From NCBI GenBank assembly GCA_020796225.1, contig CM036753.1:64574865-64638864 (forward strand): a stretch of DNA of 64,000 nucleotides. Direction: 5' to 3'. Within the stretch, counting starts at the first letter, position 1, and each line of letters opens with the position of its first letter. Made by a program: the position numbers and the translations under genes. The notes under the pieces were generated by a model that searched no databases, was not told where the DNA came from, and saw nothing but the letters and a program-made list of their open reading frames with translations. The stretch comes from Arion vulgaris (taxonomy: Eukaryota; Mollusca; Gastropoda; Stylommatophora; Arionidae). Below are positions 1 through 11,880 of this stretch, piece by piece.

Positions 1-329
1 TATATAATGTTACTTCGCTAATTCTCTAGAATTTGACCACAGTAGAACAGGTGGTGGTGTTCCGCCTCACATGTTATCCACTCACTGTGCAGTTCTGACA
101 GAAACAAGGAAAACCAAATTCACTAAGTGTATCGCTCGAAAATTTAAAGGTTTCTATGCAAACATTTCTCATCTTTAGCCTAGATCTTTAACAACATTTA
201 CTCCGTAAATGAATCGTTCTCTTCAAAGGTACATTAGAATGTGTTATTAGTGTGTTTCTATAACATCAAATGTTCAAACAATGATGAATCTAAGACAGGC
301 AAGACAAACTGGTAGAGGATTTGTTTGTA

Positions 330-650
330 CAAACCCCATTGTTAAGGAATTATGTGGAAAATTCAAGAAAAATCGCAATAAAAACAAACACATTATGACA
401 AAGTGGAAGGAAGTATTAATAACACAGGAAAACTCATCAATACTCAAAGCGTTTAAGACAATATAACATTAGGCAAAAAGAGAATGACCAGGAAAACGAT
501 GGATAGATGGCTTAACAGGATCCTGTCAAAAAGCAAAAATAACTATCACCCAATTTCCTAGAGCAGCGCAAGACAAAAACAGAAAGCCACGACACCGGGC
601 AACAACCAGGTAACAATGTGACGACAAAAGATGAAATAAAGAAGAAAAAG
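330..650 (+). pseudogene. LINE family C 3' end, decayed
   Basis: About 488-620 encodes GKRWIDGLTGSCQKAKITIT followed by PRAAQDKNRKPRHRATTR, the same ending as at 3450-3840 and (minus) 58985-59420. This GRPRxRWxDG... block is the usual end of a non-LTR reverse-transcriptase ORF. The part before it is heavily mutated. Confidence 0.6.
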
Positions 651-729
651 ACTCCACCATAGTGTGCAAGATACCGAAAGTGAATCGTTTTGTTCCACAT
701 TTCAATATTACTATGTAAAGACAAATTCA

Positions 730-1229
730 TTTTAAATACAACACAACATGCTAAATCAAGGTTATATTATGTTACAAATTAAGATTAACACTAAGCAATA
801 TCAGTATTATTAACTTTTTTCATCAATAAATAACAATGGACTCGTAGAATTGTGTAAAAGTGCAGAAAACCTTACAGGGTTCTATCAAACTCTTATAAAA
901 ACCAGCCCCCATTAAACATGAATTTTGATTTCTCGCCTGAGCTAGTCGGCCTTATGTTGCCGGGGGTCAATGACCAATCAGCTAAAACTGTAAGTATCGA
1001 GTTATTTTGACCGACAGACGGAAGCTGTTACTAACACTGGAACTTGATCTTCTGTCATCGATCAAGGAGAACCAGGAAACACAGTCACCATGAGAGTGTG
1101 CGAGTCAATCAGGTACTATGTACTGCTGCACTTGTACCACTACCTCCTCTCATAAGTAACTTCCCCCTTCGATCGTTTCTCACTTTGCCAGACTGCCGTG
1201 CTATGATTGGTTTTCAAAGTCCGCCCTAG
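730..1229. other. No recognised feature
   Basis: AT-rich to mixed sequence with short open frames only. No splice-flanked coding block or repeat seen. Confidence 0.4.
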
Positions 1230-1475
1230 TTTTTCTGGGGCTCAAAAGGGGGGCAAAGAATAGTAACACCTACAAGACATGTCGTAAGAGGGAACTCAGG
1301 TAGGGGTCTAGGGAAGCTACTCTAGTAAATAAAAAACGTCGCAGAAATGGGATGCGCTGGCCTACTTGTGGGTGCATAACTGGCACAACGTACAATCGCT
1401 CTTAGGCTCAGATCACATACAAATCACAAAGAGTGGTTTACAAGTGGTCGATATGGAGCGTTGGAAGAAAAAGAA
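1229..1475 (+). mobile_element. SINE family 3 copy, GAAGAA tail
   Basis: Order: GGGGCAAAGAATAGTAACAC, ACATGTCGTAAGAGG, GTAGGGGTCTAGGGAAGCTA, GCCTACTTGTGGGTGCATAA, CTGGCACAACGTACAATCGC, then a (GAAGAA) tail. The same order recurs in at least seven other places on both strands, showing a dispersed retroposon. Confidence 0.8.
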
Positions 1476-1534
1476 GAAAAAGAAATTTCCAACGTTAAAA
1501 TGTGAAGGTAAAAATGGCAAACGAGTCATAGACT

Positions 1535-1768
1535 AGCTGGGCTTTGGCTCACATAGGGTCATGAACTCCCTAGGTCAGTTTTTATTTTTCCTATGTAGGA
1601 AGGCGAGCCCGACTTTAAAAAAACGTACAGAAACTGGATGTTCTGTTCTACATGTCTAGAGGTGGTAACTGGCACAACGAACTCATGCTCTAAGGCACAA
1701 TTCAGATACCAACTACAAAAGTGGTTCAACAAGTGGTTGATATAGTACAAACGAAGAAGAAGAAGAAT
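1535..1768 (+). mobile_element. SINE family 3 copy, decayed
   Basis: Retains TACATGTCTAGAGG, GTAACTGGCACAACGAACTC and a GAAGAAGAAGAAGAA tail, in tandem orientation right after another copy. Confidence 0.6.
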
Positions 1769-1974
1769 TTTTGTCACTAACATTTTTCCTTCTTTGATTT
1801 TTTACATTATCTCTTCATTGTGCTTTGAGATTTTTGAGGATTTTTCTAGAACAATTTTTGTGTCTACTTTTGTTTAATCATTAAGCTATTGTCTCATATA
1901 GACGATTAACTGAAACATACTTGGGTGTTCGCATGAATTATTTCCAGATGATGGTTTGAGCGAAAGAAAGTGAA

Positions 1975-2112
1975 TCAATCAGAATTCAGAAAATTCAGAA
2001 AGTGAAGTAATCAACCAAGTGAAAGAATTCCAATACTTAGGAAGTATATTCACAGAAGACTAGATAGAGAGATAGAGGCTTGAGTGCAAAAGCAATGTTA
2101 TAACCTACCAGC
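1975..2112 (+). pseudogene. LINE reverse-transcriptase fragment
   Basis: About 2008-2062 encodes INQVKEFQYLGSIFTED, the VKEFKYLGSxFT block that follows the RT catalytic YADD region in RTE-like LINEs. Flanks are eroded. Confidence 0.6.
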
Positions 2113-2169
2113 TGTGGTAGGAGGCGTGCTGTTATTTTTCTCATGAATGACATACTGAGTGACATACTG

Positions 2170-2990
2170 GTCCCTGTAGACGTCTTGAATACTCTTTTTT
2201 CTATTCTATTAGTTTGGCCACGGCACCACTGGTATCTGTACCAGAATAAGATTCTCTGCAGGTGTCTTGAAGATTTCTATTTCTGCTGCTATAAGAACAA
2301 GAGAATCTCTCCCTCTCTAAATCACATCACAAATACACCAAATATCTGATAAATGTCAATCAAACTTTAATTCCTCTCTCAGCTATTCTTACTGAGAACT
2401 TCATCATTAACATGAATTAATATAACAATAATACAGAAATCAATGTCTCGAGAGATCTCAGGGCTTGACTGAAAATTACACTGTCCTATGAAGAAAAATC
2501 AAACTCAATCCAACTCACAATTCCATAGTCTCCACTACTCCGACTATATTTCTCTAGATCGGAATTCTCATCCTCCACACTAACTGACTTGAATATCTAG
2601 ATAGATCTACCAGAAAATCCCTACTGGTCTGTTAAATCTTCCATGTCCACTGGATCTCTACAAATAACACCGGGCCTGTTCTGCTCGAGCTCCCTCCACG
2701 GAGATGTACAAGGCCTGCTCTCCTTGAGCAGCTGTCCTGGCCTCTACTGTTTTCAGTCTCTCTTCGGTCTGTTTCTCGAATTCCGTCCCACAGTATTTAT
2801 ACCAGGCTGGCATTATGCAATCTATATCCTCCCGAAAGTTCTAGATCGGGGTTGTTTATCTCAAAATACTACACTTATCAATACTCTACGAATTTCATTG
2901 GTCTATTTACTTCAACCTACCAATCCAAATAGTTTCTCCACTTGTTTACCGGATGATGATATATGATGATATATGATCGCGTCATCCCTT
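2170..2990 (-). mobile_element. Possible LTR-like or other promoter-bearing element
   Basis: Unlike its neighbours in composition: less AT-rich, with a minus-strand TATA box (GTATAAATA, about 2793-2801). Downstream on the minus strand comes ...GGTACAGATACCA then GTGGTGCCGTGGCC, which resembles an LTR 3' end (CA) followed by a TGG-type primer-binding site. No gag or pol was found and no second LTR is present, so this remains a suggestion. Confidence 0.3.
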
Positions 2991-3440
2991 CTCGAACATG
3001 GTTCTATGAAGTAATAAACATGGAATTTTCCTATCTCTATCTTTAATTCCTCGTCATTATCAAAAATGTGTTGTGTTATACCAAACTTTTAATCAGTTCA
3101 TTGTCGAATAGAACACGGATATCACGTGATGTTTACTACATAATACGTTTCTTATTTACGTCCAATTTTCTTGGGTACACTTTTTTTCCTCCTAGACTTG
3201 CTAAGATTTTATAATGGCCTGGTCATTCCTTCCTTGCTTTCATTCTACTAGAAATATATCTTTATTCATCGTTATCTCCTGGTATAAACATAACTTCACT
3301 TCTACACCAGCTAGCTCCATTGTTAGGGCACCCAAAGATTGCACTGACAGCTAAGCAACAGATGATAAACAGCATTTTCATACCTACTTTGTGTTACCAG
3401 AGCCAAACATGAATAATGAGCAAAGCGCCGTCACAAAAAA
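2990..3440. other. No recognised feature
   Basis: AT-rich sequence without a readable gene or repeat match to the rest of the window. Confidence 0.35.
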
Positions 3441-3845
3441 TAACTACATGTGAAATGCGCTGCCTGCGAAAAGTTACCAACAACACCAGAAAAGACAGTC
3501 ACCAAAATCAGCATAAGAAAGCAAGTTGGCACAGAATCTTGCTTGAAATACATTGAGAAACAAAGAATAAAGTGCTTTGGCCACTTAATAAGAATGCATT
3601 CAAACTCCACGGTATATAGAGTCTTCTACACTAGAACATCAGGGTAGAAGGTGAGAGGAAGACCACGAAAAGATGGTTAGATGGCATAGTAGAATCCTGT
3701 CAAAGAGCAAACATAACCCAAGCCACCAGAACAGCGCAAGACAAAAACAGAAAACCACGACACTGGGCAACAACTCGGTAGCAGTGTGACGACATTGGAC
3801 AACAACCCGGTAGCAGTGTGGCGACAAAAGAAGAAGAAGGTATGA
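3440..3845 (+). pseudogene. LINE family C 3' end
   Basis: Encodes ISIRKQVGTESCLKYIEKQR, IKCFGHLIRMHSNSTVYRVF, then a broken GRPRKDG...RTAQDKNRKPRH end. Matches 59077-59420 (minus) almost block for block (KKVGIEPCFKYIEKQRMKWF). RT C-terminal thumb and tail only; several stops. Confidence 0.75.
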
Positions 3846-3929
3846 GTGAGTGATTTAGCTGAAAATTACATTTGTTGTTGTTGTTGTTAACTTCGAGGTT
3901 TTGAAAAACACTTGTAGAGCAAAGCAACA

Positions 3930-4178
3930 ACTTACAAACAAATGCAAATACTCCTTCATGCAAATCAGGAATGATGGAACGAAACTGGGTGGAGGTACTG
4001 GCAAAGACAGTGATCGGAGCAAGAACCTTTATTTTTGTCACTGGGCATGCAGGAGTCAGGGGTAATGAATGAGCTGATAGATTGACTGGCATGGCTACAA
4101 TATCAGAGGGGGCTGCCATGGACCGAACTGATATTCTTAACGCACTGAGAGAGTCTTTTCGAACAGAGGAGTTTCATG
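3930..4178 (+). pseudogene. LINE family D RNase H C-terminal fragment
   Basis: Frame at about 4028-4175 reads FIFVTGHAGVRGNE*ADRLT then GMATISEGAAMDRTDILNAL. This is the RNase H GHAGVxGNExAD motif with one stop, parallel to 50396-50560. It runs straight into the GATGAT minisatellite. Confidence 0.7.
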
Positions 4179-5305
4179 AGTGTAATGATGATAGTGATTG
4201 AGGATGATATTTATTGCTGATGATGACAGTGATGGATGATGATGACAGTAATGGATGATGATGACAGTGATGGATGATGATGACAGTGATGGATGATGAT
4301 ATTGATTGATAATGATGACAGTGAATGATGACATTAGATATTGCTGATGAAAGTGATCAATGATAATGATGACAGTGATTTATAATGATGATGAAAGGGA
4401 TTGATGATATAGATAATTACTGATGATCATAGTGATTGTTGATGGTATTAATTGATGACGATTGTGATTGATGACGATTGTGATTGATGATATGTGATTG
4501 ATGATGATAGTGATTGATGATGATAGTGATTGATGATGATAGTGATTTGATGATAGGATTGAGATGATTGTCATTGATGATGATAGGATTGATTTCACAA
4601 TGATTGATGGTTAGTGATTGATGATGATAGTGATTAATGATACTATATTTATTGAAGATGTTTAGTTATTTATTTATTTATATTTTATATTTTAATTTTA
4701 TATTTGATTATCACGATGATTGATGGTTACCGTGATTGATGATGACAGTGATTGATTATGATGTTAGTGATTGATGATGGTGACAGTGATTGATAATGAT
4801 AGTGCTTGATGATGATCTTGACAGTGGTTGATGATGGTAGCGATTGATGATGATGATAGTGCATGATAAAGATAATACTTATTGATGATGATATCAGTGA
4901 TTGATGATATCGATTGATGATAATGATGAATGATGATTGTTATTGATGATAATGATGAATGATGATTGTTATTGATGATGAATGATGATTGTTATTGATA
5001 TTGATGATGATGACAGGGATTGATGAAGATGGTGATTGATGCTGAGGATGGTATGGATGATGATGATAGTGATTGATGATGGCGACAGTGATTGCTGAAA
5101 ACAGTGACTGATGATGATAGCAGTGATTGAAGATGATGATTGTGATTGATGATGCCAGTGATTGTTGATGATGATGATGATGCTGATGATGATAATGATG
5201 ATGACGTTGACAATGGCAATGATGACGCTTGATGATGATAGTCATTAATGATGACAGTGATTGATGATGATGATTATGATGATAGTGATTGAAAACGATA
5301 GTGGC
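4178..5305. repeat. GATGAT/TGATAGTGATTGA minisatellite, about 1.1 kb
   Basis: Imperfect array built of TGATGATGATAGTGATTGA-like units of variable length (12-24 bp), with a short AT-rich interruption at about 4655-4715. Long His/Ser/Ile frames on the minus strand come from the simple repeat and are not genes. It lies between a family D fragment and a family B fragment. Confidence 0.95.
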
Positions 5306-5483
5306 GAATAATACATACCACAAAGAGTGATCAATAGTCGTAAAGAACCGGCGGAAACAAAACAAAATATGTAAACCAGAATATGTAAGTAAAATAGAAA
5401 AATAATACAAATCACTGACAGAATGACATAACTAAATAAGATTATCACAAACATCAATGGAGTATTGAAGAGACAGTAAGTTG

Positions 5484-5800
5484 AAGATAAAGTGATGAAA
5501 TCAGAGAAATGTCTGGTCAACCACTAGTAACAACTGTTATAGGAAAGAGAAAATGGAGATATGTTGGATACACCTTGAGAAGAAATGATCAAAGAATATC
5601 AAAGCAGACATTGAAGTGGGGTGCAGAGGTTTCAAGAAACAGACGACCTAGGAAGACACTGACGCGAATTTTGCTGAGAGAGGCAAGAAATATCGGCCTC
5701 AGTTCCATGGAGGAGATTGAAAGAGTTGCCCAGGATAGAGCGGTGCGGAGAAATTGCTTGCAGGCCCTATGTAACGTATAACGGTACGAGAGGAATTATT
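5484..5800 (+). pseudogene. LINE family B 3' end
   Basis: DEIREMSGQPLVTTVIGKRK...RRNDQRISKQTLKWGAEVSR...GLSSMEEIERVAQDR...LQALCNV, then the 3' UTR ACGGTACGAGAGGAATTATT. Near-identical in layout to 58400-58725. C-terminal RT tail only. Confidence 0.85.
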
Positions 5801-6185
5801 ATTCCTATTACAAAAGTTTTATCATCACTCCTTCTGCATCTTAACTGCTGTAAACTACTTAAAAAGTACCCACACTTTTTAGCTCAAATCATTGTACAAT
5901 CTTTCACAAACGTTGTACAGGATGTGGGACTGCTATGCTGTTAGAGATATCAACGATGAAATATGATTGATGACTGATAACGGTTTTAAAGAAGAAGTAG
6001 AGGAAGAAAAGGGTTTTCTAAAAAGAACAGCTAAGATGATTTCTGACACCTGTAAGATTCTGACCACATGACAGTAGTAGCAGAGAATAATTAGCTTATT
6101 TGTTGAAATATGGAAGCAATATTTTACATTTTCAGATGAATATTTTCATTGTTTCTATCTATCTTTCTTCATATTGTCTCTCAAT
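5800..6185. other. No recognised feature
   Basis: AT-rich; no conserved frame or repeat seen. Confidence 0.35.
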
Positions 6186-6365
6186 TAACGTATAGCGTTC
6201 GATTTTCACATCTGGCACAAGAGAGTTGTGGGTTCCGTTCCCAGATCCAACGTTCATCATGTGAGTAAAGGTATTGGCCTTCCTACCTCCTGCACACTTA
6301 TGTTTAGAAGTGTGAAGTGAAATGCACTTCATTCTCTAAGATCTGAAAATGCTAGGGGACATATT
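6185..6365 (+). mobile_element. SINE family 5 copy (tRNA-like head)
   Basis: Contains GTGGGTTCCGTTCCCAGATC (B-box like), then TATTGGCCTTCCTACCTCCT and GTGTGAAGTGAAATGCACTT. A reverse copy with the same blocks lies at 23040-23190. Confidence 0.6.
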
Positions 6366-8880
6366 TTTTTAAAAAAAAAACATTCATTTTTTTGCTCTTT
6401 CTTTTTACTATATTCTATAGAGTAGATTAGTCGACGATAACTTAATAATTAATGTTGATCGTAATTATTTTGAATGTTGATTATTTGCATTTTTGCTGCA
6501 TATTTACTTTCTATTTTGACGTATTCATGATGACAGGTATATGAACACGCCAACCTTGACCTCTCACGTCATGTCATGCTGTAACCTTGTTGTATGAGAA
6601 CTGATAATGACACCCATCATTCCACATGGATTGAGCGCAAATACAATATCCCTGACACGTGTTGTGTATGATTTTATTGCCTGAGATGAGTGGTGCCTTC
6701 AACTAATGATGCTGCGTTGAAGAGTTTGAATAGACCCATGTAGATTAAAATATGATGGCGTAACGATTAGCCAAGCATTCGAACAAGTTTACTCAAGCGT
6801 TAGTTAATGAAGGGCAACGCTGCTATTTTTCAGAACTTTCAACAATGTTGGGTACCACCTGGTCTTGATACAAGCCAATCTCGACATTATAAAGGGGTGC
6901 CTCATTCCCACTGTGCAGGCTTAATACTGTGACGACACTTAGAAGGGTTGTATGTCCCGTTTTGACATTAATTGTGATGTTCTCAAATGATCTGGTCCCA
7001 ACATAAGATTATGGAAAATCAGCTGTGTAAGTTTTGGAGAGTTCATAAAGGAAACGAAAAAATGATTTGCATCGGTAAGGACAATCTGTCGCCATCGTTA
7101 TCAGAACTTGATGGTTCGCCATCTGGTTTAGTTCACTCCATCTGAGACGTAAGCACCAGTCGTAAGTCTTCCATGTCTCCAACCAAAAATGCTTCTCTTT
7201 CCCATCCATCTGCTAGTCAAGCTGCACTAGCAACAAAGTGAAAATCTGTCCACCTTATTTGTTTAATAAGGAAAAGGTCGCTCTCCACGCTTGCATAAAA
7301 GGTCTGGCATCTTTTGATTAGGAACGTATATGAGAAAGAACGCAAACTTCAGGTGTTTTTGATAGTAAAAGCCACGTTTGCATAGCATACGCCCGTTACA
7401 TGCAGAGACCGTCTGTGTCAAAGAAACGATCCCCGTTGCCACTCGTCACTTTTGTCTTCGTTTCTCATGCATTTTTATCTTACAAACTATTGAAATCTGC
7501 ACAATACAGACGGCAAGTTGCTCTTTGTAGGCTTGGATTCGAAGTTTCCCCGAATCCCTCACGTCACGCTTAAGACAGCTTCACCTGCTCGCCATTAAGC
7601 AGACTCCAGATTTGAAGTTTAAGTTTGCAAGCCAACTTTACTAACAATATTTATTATCTAGCATCGCTAACCACAGCTTCAAATTAACTGGCTGCCGCTT
7701 GTTATTCTCCAATCATCTTTCGATTGTTATAAAAAAGATTAAAGGGTTACAGGAACTTTTGTCTTGATGGGCAAAGGTCTTTCTTTCTATGAAATGTCTT
7801 GATCCGCTAACAGGCAGATGGTAATATCCGAACGCGTCTTACATCATCATAAATAATAAGTTACAAGGGAAATGCCAAATGTACAAAGAGAAAATTGGAA
7901 ATGACGTCACCCCTGTTTGTTCAAAGAAGAAACTGTCCAAGCTAATAGTTGTCGTATGAAACGTGCTGAAGACAATAAGAGAGACATTGCCAGCCTTCTA
8001 TCAAATCTGCTTTCATTTCCTCAAGATGTATACACATAAACATATAGATAATATCTTTACAAACTCCCTCCTATTTCACCGTGTGAGCATCCACATGCAC
8101 CAACGATATGGACATTCAGACATCGATGCCCATTGATGCCCATAATACTCTAACAAAAATAGAATACACGACGCGCAGAAAGGCACCTGGTTCTCCATCT
8201 TTTTCCCAATTTGGTCCAATCAACAATACACACATAATTTCTTATATTCAAACTGTATTGTATTATGTTTGGGTAACAACAACAACAACAACAATAACAG
8301 ACAATCTTCTGCTAATGCTGAAATCATCAACAATCGTCCATTTACACATATACACAATAATTATTTTGTTGATCTCATTGATTGATTAGCAAGGGAGTGT
8401 ATATTCATATATATCTAGAGTTATTGCAAAGTGTTATTAAGATTATCACCATTCTCATCATAGTTGCAACACATTTTTCATGTATATCGTTTTTGTCTTC
8501 CATTATTGCTAGATTCGATTGCTGATTTGTGTGATCATAATATCCTATCTGTTTCAATGTTCAGATTGTATTACTTTGAAATACCAATTTGGACATTCAT
8601 TGAAGAAATTCGTGCAAATTTATTAAGCAGTTAGATCTAATCTTTCCACCAAATTTAGACCATGAGATCGTGTGGATTTGTCAGAAAATTGAAATTTGAG
8701 AGTTGCCAATGCTAATCAATATTTTTATTACTTAGTGTTCCCACCTCCGCATCAAACATACAACGTTAGCTAGACATAACAGTTGATATCTAATCTTCAC
8801 AAACAACAATATTTTGCTATCTAATGTTGTCTCAGTATATTCCATGTTTTGAATTTCCCTCCTCTTGGTTGCCATGTAGC
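6365..8880. other. Repeat-poor intergenic stretch, no gene recognised
   Basis: Moderate AT. I found no family member shared with the rest of the window and no convincing exon. A minus-strand frame at 7009-7209 (67 codons, WKTYDWCLRLRWSELNQMAN) matches nothing I know. A short CAACAA run sits near 8278. Confidence 0.4.
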
Positions 8881-9035
8881 AACCGCTTGGGGAGCGCATG
8901 CGTGCATTGTATCAGCTATTCTATTGTCGGCCGTGACATAAACGTTCGTGCATAGCGCGAGCTGCAGGTTTTCACACACGTGCTCTGAATCAGCTGATAG
9001 CGCGCGCCGACTACCGGTAAAAGTAACGGAGTGAA
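8870..9035. promoter_or_regulatory. CpG-rich promoter-like patch with NRF-1-like site
   Basis: A local cluster of CpG (GCGCGCGCCGACTACCGG, CATAGCGCGAGCTGC) within AT-rich DNA. GCGCATGCGTGC at 8894-8905 is one base from the palindromic NRF-1 consensus GCGCATGCGC plus flank. No first exon could be assigned on either strand. Confidence 0.35.
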
Positions 9036-9573
9036 AAACTCTATAGATTTTATATGTGTGCTTGGTTTTGATATTTATAATATTTCTTTATCTCTAACAT
9101 CTTCCATTCATTCATTTGCAATCGGTATGTTACGGGAGAATTTCTTTGTGGACATTTTTAAAAAAACTTCATTCTTTATTTTTTTTTTTTTAAAAACAAC
9201 TTAAATATTCATAAAGAAATCAAGACTAAAGTAGAGGCAAGTTATACACAAGGTAAAAACAATGTTAAATGTGTTGTAATTGAAATAAACGGCGTAGAAC
9301 TGAAATATTAAATTTAAAAGAGATTGTATAGAATCTGAAAAAAGTTGGTTTCTTTGAAACCGCGTTTTCACAATACCATATTTTGAAAGAAATCTTAAAT
9401 TTGAAAGATAATGTATTTATTACTATTATTGCCAGTTTTAATATTGTCTGCATCACCATTTAATTTTTCTTTGAAATTCAGAGAGCGCTTCAAAGTATAT
9501 ACATTTTCCTTTCTTTGGCTAATAAACTTTCTTTAATACGAAAGAGGTGAGCGTTCTTAGCGCCGGATAAGGA
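9035..9573. other. AT-rich stretch with poly-T, no gene seen
   Basis: Includes an A/T homopolymer region at about 9160-9200. No supported coding block. Confidence 0.4.
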
Positions 9574-9692
9574 AATCGTGGCTCGTAAAAGTTACACAAG
9601 TATTTAAAAAATCATAACTCATAAAAGTTACACAACTATAATGAAATCATAAGTCATAAAAGTTACAGAAATCTAGCGCAATCATAAAATTT
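9573..9692. repeat. Short tandem repeat, about 36 bp, three to four units
   Basis: AAATCGTGGCTCGTAAAAGT / AATCATAACTCATAAAAGTT / AATCATAAGTCATAAAAGTT, each followed by ACACAA or ACAGAA and a variable spacer. The fourth unit is truncated. Confidence 0.75.
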
Positions 9693-10615
9693 ATAACAGG
9701 GAAACATTTTACACCGTTCCGTTATAGCGCTTGCCAAGAAAAAAACATGGGCAATTTTTAAACAATAGAGTTGTGAAGAGTTTTCTCCCTTGCCAGTCCT
9801 CCAGAATTCGATAAATCTTTTTTGTTTTGAAATTCATGAATTTCTTTTCACCAAAGAAGCGCCTTGAGATCGCCTTTTAGGTTCTGCACTACAATAATGA
9901 AAACACAATGGACAAACAATTGCTTTGGAAAATCTCTATTGTTCTGCATTTTCCTGAGCCAACACATTTTTGGTAACGTCTTTCGTTTTCTTAAATTACC
10001 TGCGGCGATTTACAACAAATTGTATTTTACTTCGCAACGTCGCGTTTGCTGTTATCTGTCATCACTTCTTTGACTTAATTCAGTATTTTGTAGGCACATT
10101 TTTTCTTTCACTTTGCGCATCCCAGAAGTTCAAGCGGGGTCGTTAATATAATGCTTGTTTGCGTAGAGGCGCGGCTCTGGGGTCGCGTTTCTGCGGCCTG
10201 GAGAAGCATCGCCCTAGAATTTTGTCATAATAGCATTTGATGTTGTCGGTGAGACTTCATCCCTTCGTAACCAGATTCACAAACCAGTCAGATGAAGACG
10301 AGACGAACAGCAGGTGCTTTCATCCAACCAATAACTCACGGTCTTTTTTTCTCTCTCTTTTAAATGGGAATTCTTTTTACCGCACGCGAGTTCTTCTCTA
10401 TTAGCCCAAATCTTGGCTAAATATAATTTTTGTTTTCTCTCCTATTCAGTCAACAGTAGTAGTTGACAGTTATTTCATCATTTGTGGGAAACATTATCTG
10501 GTGCTAGGACAATTAACTGGATATTAGTTGTAATAAAAAGATTAATTAGTTTCCTTCTTTACATTTGTGTTGGGCATTGGTCATATTTGTTCTTTCTTCT
10601 TACATTGTAATCTTA
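9692..10615. other. Repeat-poor stretch with a second CpG-rich patch
   Basis: 10130-10215 is rich in CpG (GAGGCGCGGCTCTGGGGTCG) and an inverted CCAAT-like ACCAATAA occurs near 10330. It looks promoter-like, but no transcript could be inferred. Confidence 0.3.
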
Positions 10616-10805
10616 GAAAGCCGTGATAGAATAGTGATTATCACACTTCTTACGTAGGCGCGTGGTCCTAGGGTCAAATTTCCCAGTTGGGGTGAGATTT
10701 TTCCAACCGTATATCTTTCAAACGAGCCAACCTCAATTTAATAACAAAGAAGCGTCGAGTAGGGAAGACGGTCGATGTGGTGTAAACGGGAATTAAAGAC
10801 GTAGG
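10615..10805 (+). mobile_element. SINE family 2 copy, old and decayed
   Basis: tRNA-like head CCGTGATAGAATAGTGATTA, then GTGGTCCTAGGGTCAAATTT, TTTTTCCAACCGTAT and a CAACCTCAATTTAATA segment. These follow the order of the better copy at 39617. Confidence 0.45.
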
Positions 10806-11079
10806 TTGTGGTGTAAACTATATCACCTATTGTGTGTTTTATTTTCAGTCAACGAAAATTCCAAGCCCAACACCGTCTTCTCTAATATACCTGTCGATGA
10901 CAAAAACTCTAAACTTGTATTTTTATTACTTACGTTGAAATATAACAACAATTTTTTGATTGTTTTTTGTAGCAATACAGTAGATAAATGGCTGCTAAAA
11001 AATGTTACCTTGTTATTCGAGAATTTCTCAAAGTTTATATTCAAGTTAATTTGTTATTTAAGTACGGTTAACTTTTTAT

Positions 11080-11205
11080 TCTTCTTCGAACGCTTCATAT
11101 CGAACACATGTTAATCCCTCTTTATGATTTGTATGTGATCTGAGCCTAAGATCGATTGTACGTTGTGCTAGTTATGCCCCTACAAGTAGGACAGCGGCGA
11201 AGTAC
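11080..11205 (-). mobile_element. SINE family 3 fragment
   Basis: TTCTTCTTCGAACGCTTCAT, ATGTGATCTGAGCCTAAGAT, GTACGTTGTGCTAGTTATGC and CCTACAAGTAGGACAG match the family 3 tail half, reversed. Confidence 0.7.
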
Positions 11206-11880
11206 GGCTAACAATAAGCAACACTACATTTTTACAAGAACCAGAGTTTCACATTATTAGAATACTTTGGGGGCAATCATACTCTAACTATGAACGGGTT
11301 TTCCCCCTGTGTGTGGGGTGTGTGTGTGTGTGTCTTTATGTTTATGTCTCTGTAGTTGTTTCACTTATTCTAACAGGGATGCATTAAACAATCAATTTAA
11401 AACTTTGAAGAATCGGAAGTAATAACTTGAGTAAGACAACATTTTAAAGACAAGATAACAACAGTAAAAACATGTCAAGATGACAGTATTAGTTTTATTT
11501 AGTACAAAGGTACCAATGAGCTGTGTCACTAGTTAGAAGCTTTGCAGCCCCGTTAATGGTTGTAAAGTCAAATGCGACAGTGGCAGTCTCAATTCTCACA
11601 TTAAATTGTGAGACAGTTTGCTTGATCCAATAGTCCAAACCAAAACTTTCTTAGACACTTTCCAATAATACTACTATCTTTTATTGCATAGTATCAGTCA
11701 AGTAATCTGTTGTAACATATTTTTCTGACTTAAATTATGTATATGCACTTGTTTGTCGTTATTGCTTTGTAAAGCTTCTATATAATAAGTATTTGTTTAC
11801 TATTGGAAACAGCTTTCCGAGCGAAGTTACTTCCCTTTGATGTGTGCTGGTTATATTGATATATGATTGTGAAGAAATAG

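Noticed and set aside
4940..5410. Long His/Ser/Ile-rich frames on the minus strand
   Set aside because: Direct translation of the GATGAT minisatellite; no complexity beyond the repeat.
7009..7209. Possible small gene on the minus strand (MDGKEKHFWLETWKTYDWCL)
   Set aside because: No homology recognised, no splice or promoter support; a frame this long can occur by chance.
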